The notes: a model not told the origin generated them from the sequence alone. Counted from the stretch's first letter, positions 1 through 7,534 are shown. The stretch: DNA of 20,440 bases from an uncultured Collinsella sp. (GCA_902494545.1 CABUTP010000005.1:1-20440); one strand, 5' to 3'. Numbers and translations are program-made.

Positions 1-395
1 ATGACGCGCGTTCGTACTCGGACAAGTTGTTCCAAAAGATGAGCCAGGTGATTTTGGATCTGGGCGAGACCGAGAGCTGCATTATCGAAGGCCGCCTGTC
101 CGATTACCTGTTGCGTAACAACCCCAATCACATTGCCGTATTGGTGACCGCTCCCTTTGAGGACCGCGTCGAGATTGTGCGCAAGAAGCGTGGCCTTAAC
201 AAAAAGAAGGGCGCCAAGCTGGTCAAGCAGCAGCAGAAGGCGCGCGAGGCGTTCTATAAGCGCTACAGCGCCGGAAAGTGGAAGATGACGAGCGGTAAAG
301 ACATCGTCGTCAACCGTGCTAAGCTGGGCCGCGAGGGCTGTAAAGACGTCATCGCCGCCGCCTACCGCTACAAAGTGGCCCAGCTCGAAGGCTAA
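1..395 (+). CDS. Cytidylate kinase-like family protein, C-terminal part (5' end outside window)
   Basis: The reading frame is open from the window edge (first full codon at 3) to the TAA at 393-395, giving about 130 residues of a longer protein. The segment reading CIIEGRLSDYLL, then a stretch ending in VTAPFEDRVEIVRKK, then QQQKAREAFYKRYSAGKW, matches the second half of the cytidylate-kinase-like P-loop family (Cytidylate_kin2): the GR-x-x-DY motif, an R-x-x-x-[VI] lid-like helix and the R-x-x-[FY]-Y-x-x-x-x-x-x-x-W ending. The Walker A end would lie upstream of the window. The family is predicted to phosphorylate nucleotides, but substrates of these paralogues are mostly untested. TTG (27) and ATG (39) codons in the frame are internal, because the frame and family similarity continue upstream. 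A strong hairpin terminator follows seven bases after the stop. Confidence 0.72.
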   Translation, partial: DARSYSDKLFQKMSQVILDLGETESCIIEGRLSDYLLRNNPNHIAVLVTAPFEDRVEIVRKKRGLNKKKGAKLVKQQQKAREAFYKRYSAGKWKMTSGKDIVVNRAKLGREGCKDVIAAAYRYKVAQLEG

Positions 396-401
396 CCGAT
401 C

Positions 402-450
402 AAAAACCACCACAAAGGGGACAGTGCATCTTTGTGGTGGTTTTTGTTTT
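402..450 (+). terminator. Intrinsic terminator built from a CCACCAC repeat (copy a)
   Basis: A 16-bp perfect stem (402-417 with 430-445) is followed by TTTTTGTTTT. It lies directly after the cytidylate-kinase-like stop codon. The loop reads GGGACAGTGCAT, so this is the forward orientation of the dispersed CCACCACAAAG hairpin family found at four other sites in the window. Confidence 0.85.
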
Positions 451-488
451 AGGTAGAGAAAGTCAACTGGTTCTGCCGGGGCCGATCG

Positions 489-531
489 CTCAAAGAACTC
501 AAGGATGCTCAAAAAGCTCAAAGATACTCAA
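489..531 (+). repeat. Five phased CTCAA direct repeats upstream of the ATPase gene
   Basis: CTCAA begins at 489, 498, 508, 517 and 527, i.e. steps of 9, 10, 9 and 10 bases, which is close to one helical turn. The repeats sit 56-98 bases upstream of the ATPase start codon, in an AT-rich stretch that also contains CATAAT (553-558), a possible -10 box. Regular same-face spacing suggests a protein-binding iteron or operator; the winged-helix ATPase encoded downstream is one candidate ligand. This is inference from position and spacing only. Confidence 0.55.
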
Positions 532-586
532 ATAAATTATAGATAGTAGGGGCATAATTAAGTTATATGAGTTAAAGGGAGGCTTT

Positions 587-1702
587 ATGGCGGCACCGAC
601 GGCGTACAGGCAGGCAAATCCATTCACGCCGATGTTCGGACGTGTACCGGCGTATATGGCCGGCCGTGAGCAAATCATCGATGATATGGTGCTGGCGTTT
701 GAAAATGACGACTCCGATCCCAATCTTTGCTCGGTTTTCTATGGTGCGCGTGGTACAGGTAAAACGGCGCTTTTGGCATATCTGTCGTACCGCGCCCAGC
801 AAGAGGGCTGGATTACAGCGAATGTGACGGCCTCGGAGGGGATGCTCGAAGACATTTTGCAGCGCCTCAACGAATCAGCCGCCCATCTGATCGAAAAGCC
901 CGCTTCTAGGCGTGTGAACAGTGTCGGCATTGCCCCCGTAGGAAGCATGAGCTGGGAAAACATCGATGTTGAATTTGAGGGCGCTAACTGGCGTACTAAG
1001 ATGAACGCTTTGTTTGCTCAGCTTGAAGCGACTGACACCGGGGTGCTTATCGCCGTTGACGAAGTGGATGCATCGTTTGCGCAAATGACGGAGCTTGTTA
1101 CTACCTACCAGCACTTTGTAAGCGAGAATAAAAAGGTAGCTTTGCTTATGGCGGGGCTGCCGTTTCGCGTGCTGGCGCTGCTGACGGGGAAATCGACATC
1201 GTTTCTTCGTCGCGCGGCTCAACATTCGCTGGGATCAATTTCACCGACTGAGGTAAAAGAAGCGTTTCGACTAACGATTGAGGACGGTGGCAAGACGATT
1301 TCTGATGAGGCGATCGACCTCGCTGCCAAGGCGATCGATGGCTTTCCATTTATGTTCCAGTTGGTGGGGTATCGGGCATGGAATGCTTCGCGCCAAGCCT
1401 CCGAGGTTTCTATTGAGGATGTCGAACGAGGCGCGAAACTTGCGCAAGAGGAGCTGGAATCGCGAGTTTTCGCTTCAACAGCGGCGGAACTTTCACGAGG
1501 GGACCTTGAATTTCTTCGTGCAATGAATCCGGTTGGGACGACGACCAGGCAAGAGCTGGCAGCGAGGCTTAAGAAGAGTTCCGGTTCGATTTCAACGTAT
1601 AAAAAGCGTCTGGTAGAGGCTGGGGTAATTGAAGAGCCTCTACAAGGACGTTTTGAGTTTGCATTGCCAGGCTTTGGCCGATATGTCGCATCGCTTTACT
1701 AG
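587..1702 (+). CDS. AAA-type ATP-binding protein with C-terminal winged helix
   Basis: A 371-residue P-loop ATPase. Walker A GARGTGKT is at residues 53-60 and Walker B VLIAVDEVD at 153-161. A sensor-1-like strand (VALLMAGLP, 184-192) and an arginine pair (about 208-209) fit AAA ATPases of the Orc1/Cdc6-like and AAA_16 group. The last 65 residues or so (from about 305) read as a winged helix, with a helix around TRQELAARLKKSSGSISTY. The start is ATG 587, with AGGGAGG at 576-582. The gene stands alone: a terminator precedes it and a hairpin follows it. Its composition is visibly less GC-rich than the housekeeping genes, which may mean it was acquired. The biological role is unknown. Plausible options are a DNA-binding regulatory ATPase or a component of a stress or defence system; no partner gene is adjacent. 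The family call is firm, the function is not. Confidence 0.82.
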   Translation: MAAPTAYRQANPFTPMFGRVPAYMAGREQIIDDMVLAFENDDSDPNLCSVFYGARGTGKTALLAYLSYRAQQEGWITANVTASEGMLEDILQRLNESAAHLIEKPASRRVNSVGIAPVGSMSWENIDVEFEGANWRTKMNALFAQLEATDTGVLIAVDEVDASFAQMTELVTTYQHFVSENKKVALLMAGLPFRVLALLTGKSTSFLRRAAQHSLGSISPTEVKEAFRLTIEDGGKTISDEAIDLAAKAIDGFPFMFQLVGYRAWNASRQASEVSIEDVERGAKLAQEELESRVFASTAAELSRGDLEFLRAMNPVGTTTRQELAARLKKSSGSISTYKKRLVEAGVIEEPLQGRFEFALPGFGRYVASLY

Positions 1703-1741
1703 AGGGTCGTTGCTGCGAAGGATCGCTTCGTGTCCCTTTAC

Positions 1742-1800
1742 TGTCTCGATCTGTAACAATAAGCCTGCTTTTAGGGGCCTATCTGTTACAGACTGAGACA
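1742..1800. repeat. TCTCRATCTGTAACA palindrome, copy 1
   Basis: Arms 1742-1758 and 1784-1800 pair over 17 bp with two mismatches around a 25-base loop. It lies between the ATPase stop codon and the next terminator hairpin. It is one of six copies in the window and the only one not downstream of a surface-protein gene. Confidence 0.85.
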
Positions 1801-1829
1801 AACTGGCAGAGTGGCCTTCTGCTCCGTTC

Positions 1830-1869
1830 AAACCACCGCAAAGGGGGCCTTTGTGGTGGTTTTTGTTTT
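1830..1869. terminator. Bidirectional hairpin terminator, CCACCAC family copy b
   Basis: Arms 1830-1844 and 1848-1862 form a 15-bp stem with one wobble pair and a very short loop, followed on the plus strand by a T-rich tail (TTTTTGTTTT). It can stop plus-strand transcription from the ATPase gene and lies at the convergent end of the minus-strand luxR-type gene. The tail runs into that gene's stop codon (1868-1870). This copy lacks most of the GGGACAGGCACC-type loop of the other members. Confidence 0.8.
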
Positions 1870-3274
1870 AGGCAGAAGGGAAGGCTTTGGCGAGACCGGC
1901 GCGCGTCTGCGTGTCGGTCTTTTGGTAGATAGAGCTCAGGTGGCGCTGTACCATGCGCATCGAGATGCCGAGTTCCTCGGCGACCTGCTTGAGCGGGCGT
2001 TCATCCTGGGTCACGGCTATGAGCACGTCGACTTCGCGCGGGGTGAGAGCGTGGTCGGCGATGAAGGCCTGACGTTGCTCTTCGATGGTGGGGGCGGCGA
2101 GTGCTTCCTTTGCCAGTTGCTCGCGCTCGCGCTCCTGCTCGGTTTGGGGCAGGCGAAACAGGCCGGCTGCCACGAATGCCGCGCAGGCGGCGACGAGCAA
2201 AACGAGCGCGCCGATCATAATGAGGGCAACGTTGTCCGAGGTTACGAGAGCAAGCGAGATGCCCGATGTAGTGAATGCGCATACATTGTTGGCGGCGCGT
2301 CCCATGCCGGCCCAGAGGGCGGGCGCATGCATGCGCGGTGCCAGCTGTGTAAAGGTGGCGGTAAAGAACGTGACAAAAAAGCCCGAACTCAGATAAAAGA
2401 CGACAAGGCCCAGGTTGGGATCGGCGCCGGCCTCCACGGCCAGGATGGAAATGGTCGAGAGCACGGCGATGCCGAGCATGACAAGTCCCATGTAGCGGCG
2501 CTCGGCAAGGTCAAAGATAAGACCGGCGGCAAGGCCGCTTGCCGCCAAAAAGAGGCGCGGCCAGGTTTGCACGGCAATGGTGCCGTGGGCGTTGGAGAGT
2601 GCGACCACGTTGTCGAGGGTCGAGAACAAGCAGGCGAGAATCATGACGAGCGCGATGCTCCAGCATGCCTGTTTGGCGAGGGCATGAGAGGGCTCAATAA
2701 AGGGATTGATGGCGGAGTTGGAGCTCTCGGCGGCCTTTTGGGGAACGACGCTGAGGGCGGAGATGGCGATAGTCGCTGCGCCAAGGACGATGAGCTCTGC
2801 GATACCGCCGCAATTGAGCAGGTTGATGGCGAACTGTATCAGGATGCCCGCGGCATAGGCCGCTCCTGCGCCAGTGGCGAGCTTGGGATCATCCTGGAAT
2901 GCCAACGAAAAGGCGTGGTGCGCTGCGGCACCCAACAGGCCGAGTCCAAAGAACCCCACGCAGCCCAGAATTTCGAGCACAAGCGGGGCCGTAGGGAACT
3001 GAATTTGGGTCAGGCCCACGATGACGATAGGGACGGCGGCGGCGTTGACGGCTGCCAGCGAGTGGCCTTTGCGCTGTGCGAGCCCGAGCAGCGGCGCATA
3101 TCCGATAAAGCCGATCACGCTGGCGCCGAGGATGAAGCCCTGCGCAATCACAACACGCTCGGCACCGGTGAGCAGCCCGACATTAATGTCGAATCGAAAC
3201 TCGCCGGCAAGAAAGACAAAGGTAAAGAGCGCAAGTGCCAAAAGCGCGTTGATTTTAGGCTTACTCAGATTCAA
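1868..3274 (-). CDS. Membrane-bound LuxR-family transcriptional regulator (12 TM + HTH)
   Basis: A 468-residue protein with about twelve hydrophobic segments filling residues 8 to roughly 375, then a linker rich in Glu and Gln, then a C-terminal GerE/LuxR helix-turn-helix (LTPREVDVLIAV, then VAEELGISMRMVQRHLSSIY). An MFS-like membrane domain fused to a LuxR HTH is characteristic of Coriobacteriia. The membrane part presumably senses a ligand or stress and the HTH binds DNA. The start chosen is TTG at 3274-3272, preceded by AAAGGA at a spacing of six. The longer frame to an ATG at 3391 adds 39 polar residues, has no ribosome site and would begin inside a conserved palindrome. A TACAAT at 3318-3313 (minus) is a possible -10 box. 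The gene is divergent from three surface-protein genes, the natural candidates for its regulon. The ligand is unknown. Confidence 0.85.
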   Translation of the reverse strand: MNLSKPKINALLALALFTFVFLAGEFRFDINVGLLTGAERVVIAQGFILGASVIGFIGYAPLLGLAQRKGHSLAAVNAAAVPIVIVGLTQIQFPTAPLVLEILGCVGFFGLGLLGAAAHHAFSLAFQDDPKLATGAGAAYAAGILIQFAINLLNCGGIAELIVLGAATIAISALSVVPQKAAESSNSAINPFIEPSHALAKQACWSIALVMILACLFSTLDNVVALSNAHGTIAVQTWPRLFLAASGLAAGLIFDLAERRYMGLVMLGIAVLSTISILAVEAGADPNLGLVVFYLSSGFFVTFFTATFTQLAPRMHAPALWAGMGRAANNVCAFTTSGISLALVTSDNVALIMIGALVLLVAACAAFVAAGLFRLPQTEQEREREQLAKEALAAPTIEEQRQAFIADHALTPREVDVLIAVTQDERPLKQVAEELGISMRMVQRHLSSIYQKTDTQTRAGLAKAFPSA

Positions 3275-3367
3275 GGACGGTCCTTTGGATGGACGGAATG
3301 GGCGTGACCTCGATTGTAGCGTCCCTGGGACGAGCGTGGCGGTAACGAAATCAATTCGAATTAAACC

Positions 3368-3400
3368 GCAGGTAGTCATAGGGGTTCGCATCTACGAACC
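3368..3400 (+). promoter_or_regulatory. Composite promoter/operator module, copy 1 (surface gene 1)
   Basis: GCAGGTAG (3368-3375), seven bases, then the 18-bp palindrome GGTTCGCATCTACGAACC (3383-3400). The same order and spacing recur upstream of the next two surface genes. The palindrome has the size and symmetry of a LuxR-type operator. Alternatively AGGTAG and TACGAA, separated by exactly 17 bases, could be the -35 and -10 of a non-consensus promoter. It lies in the divergent region between the regulator and surface gene 1. Confidence 0.65.
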
Positions 3401-3441
3401 TAGGCACATGGGATTGCTTGACGCATGGTGAGACTAGGAAA

Positions 3442-3476
3442 ACCACCACAAAGGGGACAGGCACCTTTGTGGTGGT
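3442..3476 (+). repeat. CCACCAC hairpin copy c, inside the 5' leader of surface gene 1
   Basis: A 13-bp perfect stem (3442-3454 with 3464-3476), with GGACAGGCA as the single-stranded loop. It sits between the promoter/operator module and the ribosome binding site, 27 bases before the ATG. There is no T-run after the stem. Without these 35 bases the leader from palindrome to ATG would be 68 bases, matching 66 and 68 in the two sister genes. Confidence 0.85.
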
Positions 3477-3503
3477 ATGGTCCATCGACCGAGGGAGGCA
3501 CCT

Positions 3504-5150
3504 ATGAACGGAAGTCATTTTGCCAAACAAACGCAGCGCGAGCGCACTTGCTCGCTGGTTCACGGTTCGTGGAAACGGGCGGGTGCCAGGCTGGCGTGCG
3601 CCGGCGCGTGTGCGCTCATGGTCGGTCAGCTGCTACTGCCGAGTGTTGCCTTGGCAGCCGATTGGATCAACGTGGGCGGCACGCAGTACAACGCGGGCGC
3701 TGCCGTCAGCGACGATGCGGGCACGTGGTCTTGGAACGGTGCCGACGACATGCAGCTCAACGGCTATAACGGCGGCGGCATCAGCGCCGAGGGTAATCTC
3801 AATATCGGCGTGACCAACACCAACACCGTTACGGCCGATGCTGGCCAGAGCGCCATCGAGGTCTCGGGCGGCAACCTTGCCATAACGGGCGGCGGCACGC
3901 TCAACGCGACGGGCCAGACCGACGTCATCACGGCGGCGGGTGACGGTATTATTGGCGGAGATGTGACCATCGACGGCACCACGGTCAACGTGACGGCGAC
4001 GGGTACGGATGCGAATGGCGAGGAGTGCGAGAACGCCGAGGCCATAACTACGTTTGGTGGCGACGTGACCATTAAAAACGGCGCGACTGTCGATGTAAAG
4101 GCGGGACGTGCGACGGAGTCCGGCGACGGGTACTACGGTTACGTGACGGGCATCTATGCCACTAACGGCGCACCCAGGGGAGATGGCGAGTTTACATGGG
4201 AGCATGACGGACAGAGCAACAAGGGCGGTCGCGTGTCAATTGGCTCTGGCTCAAAGGTGACGGTCAAGGCCGAATCCACCCTGGAATCTCAGGGAATTGT
4301 GTCCCGTGTCAACAACGGCGTCGCGCGTGTCGAGATTGCAGGCGATTCGCTCGTGACCGCGATTGCCGACGCTTCGGGCGGCAACTGGGGTGCCGTGGGT
4401 ATCGAGGCGGCCGGAATGGGCGACGATGCCACTGCCGATATCATCATCGATGGAAAGAACACGTTTGTGACCGCGATCGCCAGCGCCTCGAAAGATCGGT
4501 ATTCTAATGACACGTACGGCCTGCATACCAGCTCGGGGAGTGCGATCGAGGGCGGAAGCATCCAAATTAAAAACGGCTCCGTTGTTGCCCAGGGCAGCGA
4601 TGGAGCGATCGTTGCCGACAACTTCACGACCGCCAACGGCCCCGCTGGCATGATCGTTATCGGCGAGGGAGGGAAGATCGTGCTTCCCGTCAACGGCGTG
4701 GTGCGTGACTACCAAAAGCTGGGTGCCCGTCCCATGGCGCTGGGCAACCGATTTGAATATTCTGATTTTTGGGGACAGACGATTGGTGAGCCCGGCGAAG
4801 GCGTTTTGAGGGCCGATCGCGATGCGGACAAGATCGCCAAGGTCGCGCATATCGTATTCGACGGAGGTGCTACGCCTGCTCCCGATCCGGCACCGACTCC
4901 CAAGCCGCAGCCGGGAGGCGAGGGCTCGACGGGCACGACAGGGGCGACGACCCAAACTTCGACACAGACTGGTTCGGCCGTGAATGTAAAGCCTGCTGCC
5001 GCCAAGGTATCCGTCACGGCTTCGAAGGCGACGGCCTCTACTCTCGCGGCCACGGGCGATAGCGCCGCGTTGAGTGTTGCCGCCATGAGCGTCGCTGGTG
5101 CCACGGTTGCAGCCGCCGGCATCGCCGCCGCGCGTCGTCGCGAGGAATAG
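3504..5150 (+). CDS. Cell-wall-anchored surface protein with beta-helix-like repeats
   Basis: A 548-residue secreted protein. The start is ATG 3504 behind GAGGGAGG (3491-3498); an in-frame ATG at 3477 lacks a ribosome site. An unusually long n-region (HFAKQTQRER, then CSLVHG) leads to a hydrophobic core and probable cleavage after VALA near residue 51. Residues about 110-370 contain repeated short units of the pattern G-G-x-[VLI]-x-I-x-x-G-x-x-V near residues 122, 152, 187, 241, 274, 311 and 350, consistent with a right-handed parallel beta-helix as in adhesins or carbohydrate-binding repeat proteins. A Pro/Thr-rich wall-spanning stretch follows (about 455-510), then the sorting signal LAATG at 514-518, a hydrophobic segment and a positive tail (RRREE). 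The sortase would cut at LAxTG and attach the protein to the wall. The ligand is not deducible. It is the first of three tandem surface-protein genes, and a GC-rich terminator follows. Confidence 0.8.
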   Translation: MNGSHFAKQTQRERTCSLVHGSWKRAGARLACAGACALMVGQLLLPSVALAADWINVGGTQYNAGAAVSDDAGTWSWNGADDMQLNGYNGGGISAEGNLNIGVTNTNTVTADAGQSAIEVSGGNLAITGGGTLNATGQTDVITAAGDGIIGGDVTIDGTTVNVTATGTDANGEECENAEAITTFGGDVTIKNGATVDVKAGRATESGDGYYGYVTGIYATNGAPRGDGEFTWEHDGQSNKGGRVSIGSGSKVTVKAESTLESQGIVSRVNNGVARVEIAGDSLVTAIADASGGNWGAVGIEAAGMGDDATADIIIDGKNTFVTAIASASKDRYSNDTYGLHTSSGSAIEGGSIQIKNGSVVAQGSDGAIVADNFTTANGPAGMIVIGEGGKIVLPVNGVVRDYQKLGARPMALGNRFEYSDFWGQTIGEPGEGVLRADRDADKIAKVAHIVFDGGATPAPDPAPTPKPQPGGEGSTGTTGATTQTSTQTGSAVNVKPAAAKVSVTASKATASTLAATGDSAALSVAAMSVAGATVAAAGIAAARRREE

Positions 5151-5200
5151 CAATTTTGCCTAGGGCATGCAGGGCATAAAACCTCGGTGCGCTTGATTGA

Positions 5201-5240
5201 GCCGCCGCGCAGGGATTTGCGTCCCCGCGTGGCGGCTTTT
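5201..5240 (+). terminator. Intrinsic terminator after surface gene 1
   Basis: GCCGCC-led arm 5201-5215 pairs with 5222-5236 (one wobble, one mismatch), followed by TTTT at 5237-5240. It separates surface gene 1 from the promoter module of surface gene 2, so the genes appear to be separate transcription units. Confidence 0.8.
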
Positions 5241-5248
5241 GCGTTTGC

Positions 5249-5281
5249 GCAGGTAGGGACGCGGGTTCGCATGTACGAACC
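5249..5281 (+). promoter_or_regulatory. Composite promoter/operator module, copy 2 (surface gene 2)
   Basis: GCAGGTAG (5249-5256), seven bases, then GGTTCGCATGTACGAACC (5264-5281). The palindrome differs from copy 1 at one central base, and both are followed by TAGGC. The distance from palindrome end to ATG is 66 bases. The downstream leader aligns well with that of surface gene 1 (TTGCCGCACTGTGA versus TTGACGCATGGTGA). Confidence 0.65.
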
Positions 5282-5347
5282 TAGGCGTGGCTCCCGGTTT
5301 GCCGCACTGTGATGTCATGGAAACAAACCTCGATTAAGGAGGACGAC

Positions 5348-7342
5348 ATGCAAGGACAACATTTTGCCAAGCAGACGCAGCGCGAGCGCGCTTGCTCGCT
5401 CGTTCACGGTACTTGGCGTTGCGCGGGTGTGAGGGTCGCCAGCGTCGGTGCGTGCGCGCTCATGGTCGGCCAGCTGTTACTGCCGAGTGTGGCGCTTGCG
5501 ACCGAATGTGCGGATTCTGCTGCTACGACGGGTGAGGTCGCTGCGGCTCCTGCGGCGCCGGCGGCTACGGTGGATGCGAATGCGGCGACAACACCGACAA
5601 TCGAGGCTGCTCCGGCAACTCAGAACGAGGCCGATACTCAGCAGGTATCTTTGGCTGACACCGTCGAAGGGGCTGGCGATACAATGCCCGTCGAGCAAAA
5701 CGCTTCCGCCGACAACGCTGCCATGCCGGCAGACAGCGTCATTATGCCCTGCGGTGTGACCGACGTGACGGGTGGGGGTGGCGTAACAATCGACACGAAC
5801 GTCGAATCCTACTACAGGGAATGCGAGCTTCCACCCGAGATTTCTCTTACCGGAGGCGGTAGTTTCTCATGGGATTTTGGGTCGGTCCCAGATGAGGTGG
5901 CGGATAAGCTATCAACCGCATCCGAAACTAAATATTACAAGGCCGATGCCGCTACTGGCACGCTTGTTGAAGTCGCCGATCAGTCTCAATCGAACGTGAC
6001 GATTTCCATTGCGCCATATGAAGGGCAGATGCGCGCGACGCTGACCCTGACGGGTGGCGACTTTGTAGACGGAAACTATGCACTCATCCGCAACGAGGAT
6101 GTGCCGTTTGCTTCAACGTTGAAGTTCGACGGCACCGACTATAATGACGACATCCTCATCGGCAATCCTGATAGCACCTCCGATAAACCAGCGCAAATCG
6201 TTGTCCATGAAACAAGGACCGATTACTACCTGCACTACAACTTCAACACCGTGGTAAGGCTAGCTGCTCATGGACAGGCAATCAATAGCGTTGATTTGGG
6301 ATCAGGATATATCGGCTATCGCGCTGGGGATACTCCTGCTCCAACCACTCATGTACCATACGCAGATTACGACAAGTATGAAATTGCTTACGAGTGCTGG
6401 GAGGAGATGGACAACAGCGATCCCACAGATCTTCATCCCGTCGCTTTCTGGTATTCCGACGAGGACATGTACACACCGGGCATGAAGCGAATCGACAAGT
6501 TCGAAGAAGGCAAGCACTACATGCATTCTGTCATGCTACGCCAAAAGAACGGGTATGAGTTTGCCAACGGCTGCACTGTGGCAATCAATGGCGAGCCACT
6601 TAACGCCATGAGTGTTCAGAAAGTCGAAGGCGGTCTGTTCCTTGCGCCGACCACATCATTTACCTGCGAAAAGGCTCTTGTGTGGCAAGCAATCGACACG
6701 GTCGAGATCAATGGCGCCACCGTCACGTTCAAAGACGGCGATAAGCCGGTGTTCACGGGCGCTACGTCCGACGACACTCGTTATTGGTATCAGTGTGAGT
6801 TCTGGAATTCTGAGGATGGCGCTGGAGTGAACTCGGCATGGTTCTGGGATCAAAATATCGAGAACCACATTGATACGTTTGAGGCTGGGAAGACCTACAG
6901 CTACGGTTTCTATCTCAAGTCGCATGAGGGTTTCTACTTTACTCGTGACACTAGGGTCACAATTAACGGCAAGACTTATGGCTACTGGTGGAACGAATCC
7001 GATGCGGAGAATCTCGATAGAGACGGTAAGACGACCACCATGTGGGTCTATACCAATCTTACGATGACGCCTGAAGCAATGCCGACGCCGACGCCGGACC
7101 CCAAGCCGACGCCCGAGCCCGAGACCAAGCCCGAGACCAAGCCGGGTCAGGCGCCAACGACCGCCACGATTACTACGACCGTCTCGACCACCAAGACTCC
7201 GGCCGTTAAGCCCGCTGCCAAGACCAGCGATGCCACCCTCGCCGCAACGGGTGACAGCACCGGACTTGTCGCCGCGGCCATGAGCCTCGCCGGCGCCATC
7301 GCAGCAGCCATCGGCATCGCCTCAAAGCGCCGCGAGAACTAG
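5348..7342 (+). CDS. Cell-wall-anchored surface protein with two tandem beta-type repeats
   Basis: A 664-residue secreted protein. The start is ATG 5348, five bases after a perfect AAGGAGG (5336-5342). The signal region HFAKQTQRERACSLVHG to GACALMVGQLLLPSVALA is nearly identical to that of the preceding gene, also in DNA. An Ala/Thr/Asp-rich low-complexity linker spans about 52-135. Residues about 335-440 and 470-575 look like two copies of one module, each with F-E-x-G-K-x-Y, then an aromatic-rich strand, then [TR]V-x-ING. I recognise the pattern as common in extracellular Gram-positive and actinobacterial proteins but cannot name a ligand. A Pro/Glu/Thr/Lys wall-spanning stretch (about 578-615) precedes LAATG at 631-635, a hydrophobic helix and KRREN. 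The central part is visibly less GC-rich than both ends, which suggests a swapped-in cassette between conserved export and anchoring ends. It probably acts in adhesion or host-surface contact (inference). Confidence 0.78.
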   Translation: MQGQHFAKQTQRERACSLVHGTWRCAGVRVASVGACALMVGQLLLPSVALATECADSAATTGEVAAAPAAPAATVDANAATTPTIEAAPATQNEADTQQVSLADTVEGAGDTMPVEQNASADNAAMPADSVIMPCGVTDVTGGGGVTIDTNVESYYRECELPPEISLTGGGSFSWDFGSVPDEVADKLSTASETKYYKADAATGTLVEVADQSQSNVTISIAPYEGQMRATLTLTGGDFVDGNYALIRNEDVPFASTLKFDGTDYNDDILIGNPDSTSDKPAQIVVHETRTDYYLHYNFNTVVRLAAHGQAINSVDLGSGYIGYRAGDTPAPTTHVPYADYDKYEIAYECWEEMDNSDPTDLHPVAFWYSDEDMYTPGMKRIDKFEEGKHYMHSVMLRQKNGYEFANGCTVAINGEPLNAMSVQKVEGGLFLAPTTSFTCEKALVWQAIDTVEINGATVTFKDGDKPVFTGATSDDTRYWYQCEFWNSEDGAGVNSAWFWDQNIENHIDTFEAGKTYSYGFYLKSHEGFYFTRDTRVTINGKTYGYWWNESDAENLDRDGKTTTMWVYTNLTMTPEAMPTPTPDPKPTPEPETKPETKPGQAPTTATITTTVSTTKTPAVKPAAKTSDATLAATGDSTGLVAAAMSLAGAIAAAIGIASKRREN

Positions 7343-7377
7343 GTTTCGGCGGAGGCCCTCGTTTCCACCTCAGCAAG

Positions 7378-7434
7378 ATCTCAATCTGTAACACCTAGCC
7401 AGCAGAAACGGCTCTATCTGTTACAGATTGAGAT
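7378..7434. repeat. TCTCRATCTGTAACA palindrome, copy 2
   Basis: Arms 7378-7393 and 7419-7434 form a perfect 16-bp stem around a 25-base loop containing AAACGGCTC. It lies 35 bases after the stop codon of surface gene 2. Its loop matches copy 4, downstream of surface gene 3. Confidence 0.9.
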
Positions 7435-7457
7435 GAACCGAATGGCCGCCAATCTAA

Positions 7458-7516
7458 TGTCTCGATCTGTAACACCAGGCGGGGAATTTGACCTCTAACT
7501 GTTACAGATCGAGACA
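7458..7516. repeat. TCTCRATCTGTAACA palindrome, copy 3
   Basis: Arms 7458-7474 and 7500-7516 form a perfect 17-bp stem. The loop carries GGAATTTG and CCTCTAAC, shared with copy 5. It is separated from copy 2 by a 23-base spacer that is itself conserved between copies 4 and 5. Confidence 0.9.
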
Positions 7517-7534
7517 AACCGGCCGGCTAAGTCC

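Noticed and set aside
1811..3307. A 498-codon plus-strand frame opposite the luxR-type gene
   Set aside because: Composition is Gly/Glu/Asp/Cys-rich with no recognisable domain; the minus-strand frame encodes clear membrane helices and a LuxR HTH.
3275..3391. ATG at 3391 as start of the LuxR-type regulator
   Set aside because: It adds 39 non-hydrophobic residues, has no ribosome site and lies in the conserved palindrome; TTG at 3274 has AAAGGA at good spacing.
3418..3446. TTGACG at 3418-3423 as the -35 of surface gene 1
   Set aside because: No -10-like hexamer at 16-18 bases downstream, and the hexamer is not kept upstream of the third sister gene.
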